Part shown: piece by piece, positions 10,407-19,316 of the stretch
Layout of the letters: every line of letters begins with the position of its first letter
Position numbering within the stretch: the stretch's first letter is position 1
Source: Streptomyces sp. R28
GTDB taxonomy: Bacteria > Actinomycetota > Actinomycetes > Streptomycetales > Streptomycetaceae
NCBI RefSeq assembly: GCF_041052385.1
Contig: NZ_CP163439.1
Coordinates: forward strand, 9,537,001 to 9,601,000
Length of the DNA: 64,000 nucleotides
Direction of reading: 5' to 3'
Notes under the pieces: generated by a model
What the model saw: the letters and a program-made list of their open reading frames with translations, nothing else
What the model was told of the DNA's origin: nothing
Database searches by the model: none
Position numbers and translations under genes: made by a program

Positions 10407-12284
10407 TCAGAGGTGGCGGCGGCGGTCGGTGACGTGTTGGTCGTACCGTTCGCGGGCTTCGACGGCGGCCTCGCGCGAGGCGACCTCGGCCACGGGCACG
10501 TCCCACCAGGCCTCGGCGCCCGGCGCGGTCGGGTTGGTGATGTCGGTCTCGACGTACACGCACGTCGGCCGCTCGGAGGCACGCGCCGCGGCCAGTGCCT
10601 CGCGCAGCTCGCCCACCGTCTTGGCGCGCAGCACGTCCATGCCGAGGCTGGCCGCGTTGGCGGCGAGGTCGACCGGGAGCGGGGCGCCGCTGAAGGTGCC
10701 GTCGGCGGCCCGGTAGCGGTAGTCGGTGCCGAAGCGCTCGCCGCCGACCTCGTTCGACAGCCCGCCGATCGAGGCGTAGCCGTGGTTCTGGATCAGGACG
10801 ATGTTGACCGGCAGCCCCTCCTGGACGGCGGTCACGATCTCGGTCGGCATCATCAGATAGGTGCCGTCGCCGACCAGCGACCACACGGCCGTGTCCGGGG
10901 CGGCCTGCTGGACGCCGATCCCGGCCGGGATCTCGTAGCCCATGCAGGAGTAGCCGTACTCCAGGTGGTACTGGCGCGGCGAGCGGGACCGCCACAGCTT
11001 GTGCAGGTCGCCCGGGAGTGAACCGGCCGCGTTGATCACCACGTCGTCGTCGCCGACGACCGCGTCCAGCGCGCCCAGCACCTGGGTCTGCGTCGGGACG
11101 GCGCTCTCGTCGTCGGCACGGTAGGCGGCCTCGACCACCGCGTCCCAACGCTCCTTGCCGGCGCCGTACTCGGCCTCGTACGCCGCGTCCACCCGGTGGC
11201 CGGAAAGCGCCTCCGTGAGGGCCGTGAGCCCGGCCCGCGCGTCGCAGACCAGCGTCCGCGCGGCCAGCTTGTGCGCGTCGAAGCCGGTGATGTTGAGGTT
11301 CAGGAAGCGCACGTCCGGGTTCTGGAAGAGCGTGCCGGAGGCGGTGGTGAAGTCGGTGTATCGCGTGCCCACGCCGATCACCAGGTCGGCCGCGCGGGCG
11401 ATGTCGTCGCTGACCGAGGTGCCGGTGTGTCCGATGCCGCCGAGGTCGGCGGGGTGGTCGTGGCGCAGCGAGCCCTTGCCGGCCTGGGTCGAGGCGACCG
11501 GGATGCCGGTGGCCTCGACGAAGGCCTTCAGCGCGGGCTCGGCCTCGCTGTGGTGGACGCCGCCGCCCGCGACGATCAGCGGACGCTCGGCGGCCCGGAT
11601 CGCCTCGACGGCCGCCGTCAGCTCGACCGGGTCGGGCGCGGGGCGCCGTACGTACCAGACGCGGTCGGCGAAGAACTCCTGAGGCCAGTCGTACGCCTCC
11701 GCCTGGACGTCCTGCGGGAGCGCCAGCGTGACCGCGCCGGTCTCGGCCGGGTCGGCGAGCACACGCATGGCGTTCAGCGCGGACGGGATCAGGGCCTCGG
11801 GGCGGGTGATCCGGTCGAAGTACTTCGACACCGGGCGCAGGGTGTCGTTGACCGACACGTCCGCCTCGGTCGGGTGCTCCAGCTGCTGGAGCAGCGGGTC
11901 GGGGGCGTGTGAGGCGAAGTAGTCGCCGGGGAGGAGGAGGACGGGCAGGCGGTTGATCGTGGCCAGGGCGGCACCGGTGACGAGGTTCGTCGCGCCCGGA
12001 CCGATCGACGTGGTCACCGCCTGCGCGGAGAGGCGGCCCAGCTGACGGGCGTAGCCGACGGCCGCGTGCACCATGGACTGCTCGTTGCGGCCCTGGTGGT
12101 ACGGCATGACGTCCTCGCCCGCCTGGACGAGGGCCTGGCCGATGCCGGCCACGTTGCCGTGGCCGAAGATGCCCCAGGTGCCGGCGATCAGCCGGTGCCG
12201 TACGCCGTCGCGCTCGGTGTACTGGGCGGACAGGAACCGCACCAGCGCCTGGGCGACGGTCAGGCGGACGGTGGACTGGCTCAT
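10407..12284 (-). CDS. iolD: 3D-(3,5/4)-trihydroxycyclohexane-1,2-dione hydrolase
   Basis: A 625-aa thiamine-diphosphate enzyme that opens the ring of the inositol-derived diketone to give 5-deoxy-glucuronic acid. It has the three-domain acetolactate-synthase layout: N-terminal pyrimidine-binding domain (GPGATNLVTGAALATINRLPVL), central domain (AERPLIVAGGGVHHSEAE) and C-terminal ThDP domain with the GDG motif in VGDGTYLMMP and the downstream IQNHGYASIGGLS. The start MSQSTVRLTVAQAL lies 8 bp after iolB, implying tight co-expression. Confidence 0.95.
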   Translation of the reverse strand: MSQSTVRLTVAQALVRFLSAQYTERDGVRHRLIAGTWGIFGHGNVAGIGQALVQAGEDVMPYHQGRNEQSMVHAAVGYARQLGRLSAQAVTTSIGPGATNLVTGAALATINRLPVLLLPGDYFASHAPDPLLQQLEHPTEADVSVNDTLRPVSKYFDRITRPEALIPSALNAMRVLADPAETGAVTLALPQDVQAEAYDWPQEFFADRVWYVRRPAPDPVELTAAVEAIRAAERPLIVAGGGVHHSEAEPALKAFVEATGIPVASTQAGKGSLRHDHPADLGGIGHTGTSVSDDIARAADLVIGVGTRYTDFTTASGTLFQNPDVRFLNLNITGFDAHKLAARTLVCDARAGLTALTEALSGHRVDAAYEAEYGAGKERWDAVVEAAYRADDESAVPTQTQVLGALDAVVGDDDVVINAAGSLPGDLHKLWRSRSPRQYHLEYGYSCMGYEIPAGIGVQQAAPDTAVWSLVGDGTYLMMPTEIVTAVQEGLPVNIVLIQNHGYASIGGLSNEVGGERFGTDYRYRAADGTFSGAPLPVDLAANAASLGMDVLRAKTVGELREALAAARASERPTCVYVETDITNPTAPGAEAWWDVPVAEVASREAAVEARERYDQHVTDRRRHL

Positions 12285-12292
12285 CGGGGACC

Positions 12293-13180
12293 TCACTGAG
12301 ATGGAGCGGTGTAGAGGGGCAGACGGGGGTCGACGGGCTGGTCCGGCCAGGTGCCGCGGACCCAGGCGTGGTCGGGGTGGTCGCAGATCAGCCAGGCGCG
12401 GTCGGCCTCGGGGCCGGCCATGACGTTGAGGTAGTACATGTGGTGCCCCGGCACGGCCATGGAGGGCCCGTGCCAGCCGTCGGGGATCAGTACGACGTCG
12501 CCGCCGCGGACCTCCGCCAGGACGTCGGTGTTGCGACCGTGTCCGGACGGGGAGACACGCTGGTAGCCGAGGCCGGGGGTGCCCTCGTGGTCGGCGAACT
12601 CGAAGTAGTAGATCTCTTCCAGCACCGACTCCTCGCCGGGCCGGTGCTCGTCGTGCTTGTGCGGCGGGAAGGACGACCAGTTGCCGCCCGGGGTGATGAC
12701 CTCGACCGCGATGAGCTTGTCGCACTCGAAGACGCCTGCCGCGCCGAAGTTGTTCACCTGGCGGGAGGAGTTGCCCGTGCCGCGCAGCTCCACCGGCACC
12801 GACGAGGCCGGCCCGTACCGGGCGGGCAGGCGCCGGGAGCAGCGCGCGCCGGTCAGCGCGAACCGTCCGCCGCCGGTGGACGAGACGGTCGTACGGGCAT
12901 CGCGCGGCACGTACGCGAAGTCGCTCACGCCGCTGAACACGCTCTCACGGCCGGTGAGCCGGAACTCGTCGTGGCCGAAGTCGTCGGCGCTGTCGACCGT
13001 GCAGCCGCCGCTCAGCGGCAGGACGATCCACTCGCTGTCGCCGGTGTCGAAGCTGTGCGAGCCGCCGGGTGGCAGCTCCAGGATCCGCAGGCTGGAGTAG
13101 CCCCAGCCGGCCTTCTCGGGCGTGACGTCCACGACGTACGGGCCGCCGAGCGCCTTTCCCGCGGGAAGGTGATAGGTCAT
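12293..13180 (-). CDS. iolB: 5-deoxy-glucuronate isomerase
   Basis: A 295-aa bicupin isomerase converting 5-deoxy-glucuronate to 2-deoxy-5-keto-gluconate. The metal-binding region is recognisable in SSFPPHKHDEHRPGEESVLEEIYYFEF, and WHGPSMAVPGHHMYYLNVMAG is the family's second cupin strand. The start gives MTYHLPAGKALGG. Its position between the aldolase and iolD, with short gaps, is that of the inositol pathway gene. Confidence 0.95.
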   Translation of the reverse strand: MTYHLPAGKALGGPYVVDVTPEKAGWGYSSLRILELPPGGSHSFDTGDSEWIVLPLSGGCTVDSADDFGHDEFRLTGRESVFSGVSDFAYVPRDARTTVSSTGGGRFALTGARCSRRLPARYGPASSVPVELRGTGNSSRQVNNFGAAGVFECDKLIAVEVITPGGNWSSFPPHKHDEHRPGEESVLEEIYYFEFADHEGTPGLGYQRVSPSGHGRNTDVLAEVRGGDVVLIPDGWHGPSMAVPGHHMYYLNVMAGPEADRAWLICDHPDHAWVRGTWPDQPVDPRLPLYTAPSQ

Positions 13181-13205
13181 CGTGTTCTCCGCCTCACAAT
13201 CCGGG

Positions 13206-14084
13206 TCACAACAGGCCGACGGCCGTGTCCACCGCCGTCTCCACGCTGCCCTCGGCCGGGTAGAGCAGCGAGCGGCCGACGACCATGCCCTGCACGGTGG
13301 GGAGCCTGAGCGCCTTGCGCCAGCGCTCGTACGCCCCCTCCTGGTCGTCCCCGACCTCACCGCCGAGGAGGACGACGGGCAGCGTGGACGTATCGAGAAC
13401 TTCGGCCATGTCGTCGGGGTCATGGGTAACGGGCAGTTTCAGCCAGGTGTACGCCGAGGTGCCGCCGAGGCCCGACGCGATGGCGATCGACTTGATGACG
13501 GCCTCGGCGGACAGGTCGTTGCGCACCTGGCCGTCGATCCGCCGGGAGATGAACGGCTCGACGAACAGCGGGAGTTGCCGCGCGGCCATGTCGTCGATGG
13601 CGCGGGCCGTGGTCTCCAGGGTGGTCAGTGAGCCGGCGTCCTCGTAGTCGATGCGCACCAGCAGCTTGCCCGCGTCGAAGCGCAGCCGGGCGATGTCCTC
13701 GGCGCGGTGGCCGGTGAAACGGTCGTCCATCTCGAAGGACGCCCCGGCCAGGCCGCCGCGGTTCATGGAGCCCATGACAACCTTGTCGTCGAGGACGCCG
13801 AGGAGCAGCAGGTCCTCAAGGATGTCGGCGGTGGCCAGCACCCCGTCGACGCCGGGCCGCGACAGCGCGATGCAGAGACGTTCCAGCAGATCGGCTCTGT
13901 TGGCCATGGCCAGGCGCCGGTCGCCGACGCCCAGGGCGCCGCGCGCCGGATGGTCGGCTGCCACGATCATCATCCGGCCGCTGTCGCCGATCAGCGGGCG
14001 GCGCACCCGGCGGGCGGCGGCTTCCGCGATCGCCTCGGGGTGCCGGGCTCTGACCGCGGTGAGGTCGGGGATGGTCATGCTCAA
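13206..14084 (-). CDS. class I-type aldolase, Cgl0158 family (probable 2-deoxy-5-keto-gluconate-6-phosphate aldolase)
   Basis: A protein of about 290 aa with a DeoC/LacD-like TIM barrel (MMIVAADHPARGALGVG, KLLVRIDYEDAG, AYTWLKLPV, PVVLLGGEVGDD). It lies between iolC and iolB, where the pathway needs an aldolase to split the IolC product into malonate semialdehyde and dihydroxyacetone phosphate; no iolJ-type aldolase is present elsewhere in the cluster. Function is therefore inferred from context. A TTG start (MSMTIP) has a GGAG site 6 bases upstream; an ATG two codons later is the alternative. Confidence 0.8.
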   Translation of the reverse strand: MSMTIPDLTAVRARHPEAIAEAAARRVRRPLIGDSGRMMIVAADHPARGALGVGDRRLAMANRADLLERLCIALSRPGVDGVLATADILEDLLLLGVLDDKVVMGSMNRGGLAGASFEMDDRFTGHRAEDIARLRFDAGKLLVRIDYEDAGSLTTLETTARAIDDMAARQLPLFVEPFISRRIDGQVRNDLSAEAVIKSIAIASGLGGTSAYTWLKLPVTHDPDDMAEVLDTSTLPVVLLGGEVGDDQEGAYERWRKALRLPTVQGMVVGRSLLYPAEGSVETAVDTAVGLL

Positions 14085-14118
14085 GGGAAGCTCCGTTCAG
14101 GGATGGCTCGGTCGGCCG

Positions 14119-15078
14119 TCACGACGCCTGCGCGAGGAGGCTCACGACCTCGGACTCGGTGGGCATCGCGGAGGAGCAGGCGAGGCGGGAGGCGACGAGG
14201 GCGCCGGCGGCGTTGGCGTACCGCATGGTGGTGGCCAGTTCCCAGCCGGACAGCAGCCCGTGGACCAGCGAGCCGCCGAAGGCGTCGCCGGCGCCGAGGC
14301 CGTTGACCACCTCGACCGGCACCGGCGGCACCTCGGCCTCGGTGCCGTCGCGGTGCACCGCCAGCACGCCCTTGGGGCCCTGCTTGACCACCGCCAGTTC
14401 GACGCCGGCCTCCAGCAGCGCCTCGGCGCAGGCGCGCGGTTCGCGCACGCCGGTGGCGATCTCGCACTCGTCGAGGTTGCCGACCGCGACGGTGACGTGC
14501 CGCAGTGCCTCGGCGTAGTACGGGCGGGCCTCTTCGGGGTCCCGCCAGAACATGGGCCGCCAGTCGAGGTCAAAGACCGTCGTGCCCGCCTTGTCGCGCG
14601 CCTTGAGGGCGGCCAGGGTGGCCGAGCGGCTCGGTTCCTCGCTCAGCCCGGTGCCGGTGATCCAGAAGACGCGGGCCGATCGGATGGCCCAGTAGTCCAG
14701 CTCGTCGGAATGTATCTCCAGGTCAGGGGCCTTAGGCTGCCGGTAGAAGTACAGCGGGAAGTCGTCCGGCGGGAAGATCTCGCAGAACGTCACCGGCGTC
14801 GGGTACGCCGCGACGGGCGTCACCCAGCGGTCGTCGACGCCGAAGTCCTTGAGGGCCTCGTGCAGGTAGGCGCCGAACGGGTCGTCGCCGGTGCGGGTGA
14901 TCACGGCGGTGGTACGACCGAGCCGAGCGGCGGCGACCGCGACGTTCGCGGCGGAGCCTCCGAGGAATTTGCCGAACGTCTCCACCTGCGTCAGAGGTAG
15001 CCCAGACTGCAGGGGGTAGAGATCGACTCCTATCCTTCCCATCGTGATCAAGTCGAAGGACTTGGCTGACTCGGCCAT
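14119..15078 (-). CDS. iolC: 5-dehydro-2-deoxygluconokinase
   Basis: A 319-aa PfkB-family sugar kinase, the first gene of the leftward inositol operon. Family signatures are the N-terminal GRIGVDLYPLQSG and FLGGSAANVAVAAARLG (sugar binding) and the C-terminal NGLGAGDAFGGSLVHGLL with the catalytic Asp. It phosphorylates 2-deoxy-5-keto-gluconate at C6. An AGGAGC ribosome site lies 7 bases before the ATG. Transcription starts from the operator-bearing divergent promoter region. Confidence 0.95.
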   Translation of the reverse strand: MAESAKSFDLITMGRIGVDLYPLQSGLPLTQVETFGKFLGGSAANVAVAAARLGRTTAVITRTGDDPFGAYLHEALKDFGVDDRWVTPVAAYPTPVTFCEIFPPDDFPLYFYRQPKAPDLEIHSDELDYWAIRSARVFWITGTGLSEEPSRSATLAALKARDKAGTTVFDLDWRPMFWRDPEEARPYYAEALRHVTVAVGNLDECEIATGVREPRACAEALLEAGVELAVVKQGPKGVLAVHRDGTEAEVPPVPVEVVNGLGAGDAFGGSLVHGLLSGWELATTMRYANAAGALVASRLACSSAMPTESEVVSLLAQAS

Positions 15079-15159
15079 GCGCGACGCTCCTACAGCTGGA
15101 CAGGGGGTGCGGGTCCCATCGGGCCTGCCGCCTCCCAGGTGTATGGCGTGGAGGCCGAC

Positions 15160-15227
15160 GCTGTCAATACTTTGTACTTACATTCGGACCTGAGTGTGAA
15201 ATGATGTCTTAACAAAGTATTGACAGC
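15160..15227. promoter_or_regulatory. divergent inositol promoters with twin inverted operators
   Basis: GCTGTCAATACTTTGT (15160-15175) is repeated as its exact reverse complement at 15212-15227. Centres are 52 bp apart, close to five helical turns. Each arm contains an outward-facing -35 TTGACA (15220-15225 rightward; complement of 15162-15167 leftward), with plausible -10 boxes (TTGGAT near 15243; complement of 15138-15143 leftward). A repressor dimer on each arm would shut both operons. The rest of the 300-bp gap holds only untranslated leaders. Confidence 0.85.
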
Positions 15228-15376
15228 GGGCGCATCCAGGGATTGGATCCCTTCCCAGCGAACCCGCAGTGTTCTGCGGCACACGACCCGGACTTCCCAA
15301 GGGCCCGGGCCACGGATCCAGTGATCATCCCTTTCCCCCCGTCGCACACCCCGTCGCACAGTGAGGTGCTGGAAAG

Positions 15377-16393
15377 ATGGACCGCTACTACCCCCGCTCC
15401 CGCAAGCTGGCCCCTATGGTGGCCATGGCTGCCGCGGCTGCGCTGACCCTCGCAGGCTGCTCCAGCAGCTCCGGTGGCAAGCAGGCCGAGGAGGGTGGGG
15501 AGAACGCTTCCGCGGGCAAGGCCACCACTCCCCGTATGACCGTCGCCCTGGTCACGCACCAGTCGGCCGGTGACACCTTCTGGGACATCGTCCGCAAGGG
15601 AGCCGAGGTCGCTGCCGCCAAGGACAACGTCAAGCTGATCTACTCGAACGACCCGAACGCCGGCAACCAGGCCAACCTGGTCCAGAACGCGATCGACCAG
15701 AAGGTCGACGGCATCGCGATCACCCTCGCCAAGCCCGACGCCATGAAGGACGTCGTCAGCAAGGCGAAGGCCGCCGGCATACCCGTGGTCGGCCTCAACT
15801 CCGGTGTGAGCGAGTGGCAGAAGCTCGGCCTGATGGAGTTCTTCGGCCAGGACGAGACCGTCGCGGGCGAGGCGCTCGGCAAGCGCCTGAACGAGGCCGG
15901 CGCCAAGAAGGCCGTCTGTGTCATCCAGGAGCAGGGCAACATCGGCCTGGAGCAGCGCTGTGCGGGTGTGAAGAAGACCTTCGAGGGTGACGTCGAGAAC
16001 CTGAACGTCAACGGCACCGACATGCCGTCCGTGAAGTCGACGATCACCGCGAAGCTCAAGACGGACAGCGACATCGACTACGTCGTCGCCCTCGGCGCCC
16101 CGTACGCGCTGACGGCCGCGCAGTCCGTCGACGAGTCGGGCAGCAAGGCGAAGGTCGCCACGTTCGACCTCAACAACCAGCTGACCGGCGCGATCAAGAA
16201 GGGCGACATCGAGTTCGCCGTCGACCAGCAGCCCTACCTCCAGGGCTACCTGGCGATCGACTCCCTGTGGCTCTACAAGAACAACGGCAACTACATGGGC
16301 GGCGGCGAGGCACCGGTGCTGACCGGACCTGCCTTCGTCGACAAGACGAATGTCGAGACGATCGACAAGTTCGCCGCGAAGGGCACTCGGTGA
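15377..16393 (+). CDS. sugar ABC transporter substrate-binding lipoprotein (probable inositol)
   Basis: A 338-aa periplasmic-binding-protein-like lipoprotein of the ribose/inositol (type 1) class. The signal peptide ends in lipobox LTLAGC with Cys about residue 28. The mature part starts with MTVALVTHQSAGDTFWDIVRKGAE and has the hinge region VDGIAITLAKPDAMKDVVSKAKAAGIPVVGLNSG. First gene of the rightward inositol operon; it overlaps the permease start. Inositol as substrate is inferred from the shared promoter region with iolC. Confidence 0.88.
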   Translation: MDRYYPRSRKLAPMVAMAAAAALTLAGCSSSSGGKQAEEGGENASAGKATTPRMTVALVTHQSAGDTFWDIVRKGAEVAAAKDNVKLIYSNDPNAGNQANLVQNAIDQKVDGIAITLAKPDAMKDVVSKAKAAGIPVVGLNSGVSEWQKLGLMEFFGQDETVAGEALGKRLNEAGAKKAVCVIQEQGNIGLEQRCAGVKKTFEGDVENLNVNGTDMPSVKSTITAKLKTDSDIDYVVALGAPYALTAAQSVDESGSKAKVATFDLNNQLTGAIKKGDIEFAVDQQPYLQGYLAIDSLWLYKNNGNYMGGGEAPVLTGPAFVDKTNVETIDKFAAKGTR

Positions 16394-17472
16394 CGAACAT
16401 GACCCAACAGGCTGAGCCGGCGGTGACCTCACCGCCGGCCCCCGGCCCCGGCAAGGAATCCGACGGGCGGACCCAGCAGCGGCCCTTGGCGCTGCGTCTC
16501 CTCGCCCGTCCCGAGGTGGGCGTCTTCCTCGGCGCCGTCGCGGTGCTGATCTTCTTCCTCATCACGGCTCCGGCCGTGCGTGACGGCAGCTCGATGGCGA
16601 ATATCCTGTACCAGTCGTCGACCATCGGGATCATGGCCCTGCCGGTCGCGCTGCTGATGATCGGCGGCGAGTTCGACCTGTCCGCCGGTGTCGCCGTGAT
16701 CACCTCGGCGTTGACGGCCAGCATGACGGCCTACCAGCTGAGCATGAACGTCTGGGTCGGCGTGATCGTCGCCCTGATCGTGTCGCTGGCGATCGGTCTG
16801 TTCAACGGCTGGCTGCTGGTCAAGACCGGGCTGCCGAGCTTCCTGGTCACCCTGGGTACGTTCCTGATCCTCCAGGGCGTGAACCTCGCGGTGACCAAGC
16901 TGATCACCGACAACGTCGCCACCGACGACATCAGCAACATGGACGGCTTCGACCAGGCCAAGGCGGTCTTCGCCTCGTCCTTCGACGTCGGCGGTGTGCA
17001 GGTGAAGGTCACCGTGGTGTGGTGGCTGGTCTTCGCCGCCATCGCCACCTGGGTCCTGTTGCGCACCAAGTACGGCAACTGGATCTTCGCCGTCGGCGGC
17101 AACCAGGGCAGCGCCCGCGCGGTCGGTGTGCCGGTGACCTTCACGAAGATCTCGCTGTTCATGCTGGTCGGCTTCGGTGCCTGGTTCGTCGGTATGCACC
17201 AGCTGTTCTCGTTCAACACGGTGCAGTCCGGCGAGGGTGTGGGTCAGGAGCTCATCTACATCGCCGCGGCGGTGATCGGTGGCTGTCTGCTGACCGGCGG
17301 CGCCGGCAGTGCGATCGGCCCGGTCTTCGGTGCCTTCATGTTCGGCATGGTGCAGCAGGGCATCGTCTACGCCGGCTGGAACCCCGACTGGTTCAAGGCC
17401 TTCCTCGGCGTGATGCTCCTCGGCGCAGTCCTCATCAATCTGTGGGTCCAGCGCACGGCGACCAGGAGGTGA
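16390..17472 (+). CDS. sugar ABC transporter permease (probable inositol)
   Basis: A 360-aa membrane permease of the ribose/xylose RbsC/XylH type with about ten hydrophobic segments and the conserved GGEFDLSAGV and GLPSFLVTLGTFLILQGVNL regions. A GTG start (VTNMTQQ) overlaps the binding-protein stop as GTGA and has GAAGGG at good spacing; an ATG three codons later is possible. It pairs with the neighbouring binding protein and ATPase. Confidence 0.88.
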   Translation: MTNMTQQAEPAVTSPPAPGPGKESDGRTQQRPLALRLLARPEVGVFLGAVAVLIFFLITAPAVRDGSSMANILYQSSTIGIMALPVALLMIGGEFDLSAGVAVITSALTASMTAYQLSMNVWVGVIVALIVSLAIGLFNGWLLVKTGLPSFLVTLGTFLILQGVNLAVTKLITDNVATDDISNMDGFDQAKAVFASSFDVGGVQVKVTVVWWLVFAAIATWVLLRTKYGNWIFAVGGNQGSARAVGVPVTFTKISLFMLVGFGAWFVGMHQLFSFNTVQSGEGVGQELIYIAAAVIGGCLLTGGAGSAIGPVFGAFMFGMVQQGIVYAGWNPDWFKAFLGVMLLGAVLINLWVQRTATRR

Positions 17473-17478
17473 CCTGAA

Positions 17479-18387
17479 ATGACCACCGAAAAGACCGGCA
17501 CTCACGGTGCCGTCCTTCAGGACAAGGCCCCGGAGAAGGACGCCCCGATCGTCGAACTGCGCGGAGCGGGCAAGTCCTACGGCAACATCCGTGCCCTGCA
17601 CGGCGTCGACCTGAAGGTGTTCCCCAGCCAGGTGACCTGCGTCCTGGGCGACAACGGCGCGGGCAAGTCCACCCTCATCAAGATCATCTCGGGGCTGCAC
17701 CAGCACACCGAGGGCGAGTTCCTCGTCGACAACGACCCGGTGCGCTTCTCCACCCCGCGTGAGGCCCTCGACCGCGGTATCGCCACCGTCTACCAGGACC
17801 TTGCCGTGGTCCCGCTGATGCCGGTGTGGCGCAACTTCTTCCTCGGCTCGGAGATGACCAAGGGCCCCTGGCCCATCCGCCGTCTCGACATCGAGAAGAT
17901 GAAGAAGACGGCCGACGAAGAGCTGCGCAACATGGGCATCGTCCTCGACGACCTCGAGCAGCCCATCGGCACCCTGTCGGGGGGCCAGCGCCAGTGCGTG
18001 GCGATCGCCCGCGCCGTCTACTTCGGCGCCCGGGTGCTGATCCTGGACGAGCCCACCGCCGCCCTCGGCGTCAAGCAGTCCGGTGTGGTGCTGAAGTACA
18101 TCGCCGCCGCCCGTGAGAAGGGCCTGGGCGTCATCTTCATCACCCACAACCCGCACCACGCCTACATGGTCGGCGACCACTTCAGCGTCCTGCGCCTGGG
18201 CACCATGGAGCTCAGCGCCTCCCGTGCCGAGGTCAGCCTCGAAGAGCTGACCAACCACATGGCCGGCGGCACCGAACTCGCCGCGCTCAAGCACGAGTTG
18301 AGCCAGGTCCGCGGCGTCGACGTCGAGGAACTCCCCGAAGCGGGAGACCTCACCGCAACCGTGGCGTCCTCGGAAGGGAAGTCCTGA
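17479..18387 (+). CDS. sugar ABC transporter ATP-binding protein
   Basis: A 302-aa ATPase with Walker A GDNGAGKST (about residues 58-66), signature LSGGQRQ, Walker B VLILDEPTAALG and the H-loop FITHNPHHAY. It has one nucleotide-binding domain, whereas many ribose-type importers use a tandem protein of about 500 aa, so it should act as a homodimer. Six bases separate it from the permease gene. Confidence 0.9.
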   Translation: MTTEKTGTHGAVLQDKAPEKDAPIVELRGAGKSYGNIRALHGVDLKVFPSQVTCVLGDNGAGKSTLIKIISGLHQHTEGEFLVDNDPVRFSTPREALDRGIATVYQDLAVVPLMPVWRNFFLGSEMTKGPWPIRRLDIEKMKKTADEELRNMGIVLDDLEQPIGTLSGGQRQCVAIARAVYFGARVLILDEPTAALGVKQSGVVLKYIAAAREKGLGVIFITHNPHHAYMVGDHFSVLRLGTMELSASRAEVSLEELTNHMAGGTELAALKHELSQVRGVDVEELPEAGDLTATVASSEGKS

Positions 18388-18388
18388 C

Positions 18389-19291
18389 ATGCCCCCTGTG
18401 CTGGACCGCATCCGGGTCGGCTCGGCCCCGGACTCCTGGGGCGTCTGGTTCCCCGACGACCCCGTGCAGGTGCCCTGGGAACGCTTCCTCGACGAGGTCG
18501 CCGAGGCCGGCTACCCCTGGATCGAGCTGGGCCCGTACGGCTATCTGCCGACCGACCCGGCCCGCCTCACCGACGAGGTGAACAAGCGCGACCTCAAGGT
18601 GTCGGCAGGCACGGTCTTCACCGGCCTGCACCGCGGCCCCTCCGTCTGGGAGTCCACCTGGGCGCACGTCAGCCAGGTCGCCGCGCTCACCCAGGCCATG
18701 GGGGCGAAGCACCTGGTCGTCATCCCCTCCTTCTGGCGGGACGACAAGACCGCCGAGATCCTGGAGCCGCCGGAGCTCACCGGCGAGCAGTGGGCCCACC
18801 TGACCAAGGGCATGGAGCGGCTCGGGCACGAGGTGAAGGAGGCGTACGGTCTCGACATCGTCGTGCACCCGCACGCCGACACCCACATCGACACCGAGGC
18901 CCACGTCGAGCGCTTCCTCGACTCGACCGACTCCGACCTGGTCAACCTCTGCCTGGACACCGGTCACTACGCCTACTGCGGCGGGGACAGCGTCAAGCTG
19001 ATCGAGACCTACGGCGAGCGCATCGGCTATCTGCACCTCAAGCAGGTGGACCCGGAGATCCTCGCGGACGTGGTGAAGAACGAGATCCCGTTCGGACCCG
19101 CGGTCCAGCGCGGTGTGATGTGCGAACCCCCGGCCGGTGTACCGGAGTTGGGGCCCGTCCTGGAGGCCGCGCAGAAGCTGAACGTGGACCTGTTCGCGAT
19201 CGTCGAGCAGGACATGTACCCGTGCGAGCCGGACAAGCCGCTGCCCATCGCGGTCCGTACCCGCAAGTTCCTGAGGTCCTGCGGCGCCTGA
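18389..19291 (+). CDS. sugar phosphate isomerase/epimerase-like TIM barrel (IolE/IolH-like)
   Basis: A 300-aa xylose-isomerase-like barrel starting one base after the ATPase stop. Likely metal ligands are in WIELGPYG (Glu), VVHPHADTHI (His), NLCLDTGHY (Asp/His) and AIVEQDMY (Glu). In this operon it is the candidate inosose dehydratase or a related isomerase (IolE/IolI/IolH group), the step between the dehydrogenase and IolD. Which reaction it performs cannot be settled from sequence alone. Confidence 0.78.
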   Translation: MPPVLDRIRVGSAPDSWGVWFPDDPVQVPWERFLDEVAEAGYPWIELGPYGYLPTDPARLTDEVNKRDLKVSAGTVFTGLHRGPSVWESTWAHVSQVAALTQAMGAKHLVVIPSFWRDDKTAEILEPPELTGEQWAHLTKGMERLGHEVKEAYGLDIVVHPHADTHIDTEAHVERFLDSTDSDLVNLCLDTGHYAYCGGDSVKLIETYGERIGYLHLKQVDPEILADVVKNEIPFGPAVQRGVMCEPPAGVPELGPVLEAAQKLNVDLFAIVEQDMYPCEPDKPLPIAVRTRKFLRSCGA

Positions 19292-19316
19292 CGACCCGAA
19301 AGGACGGCCGATCACC

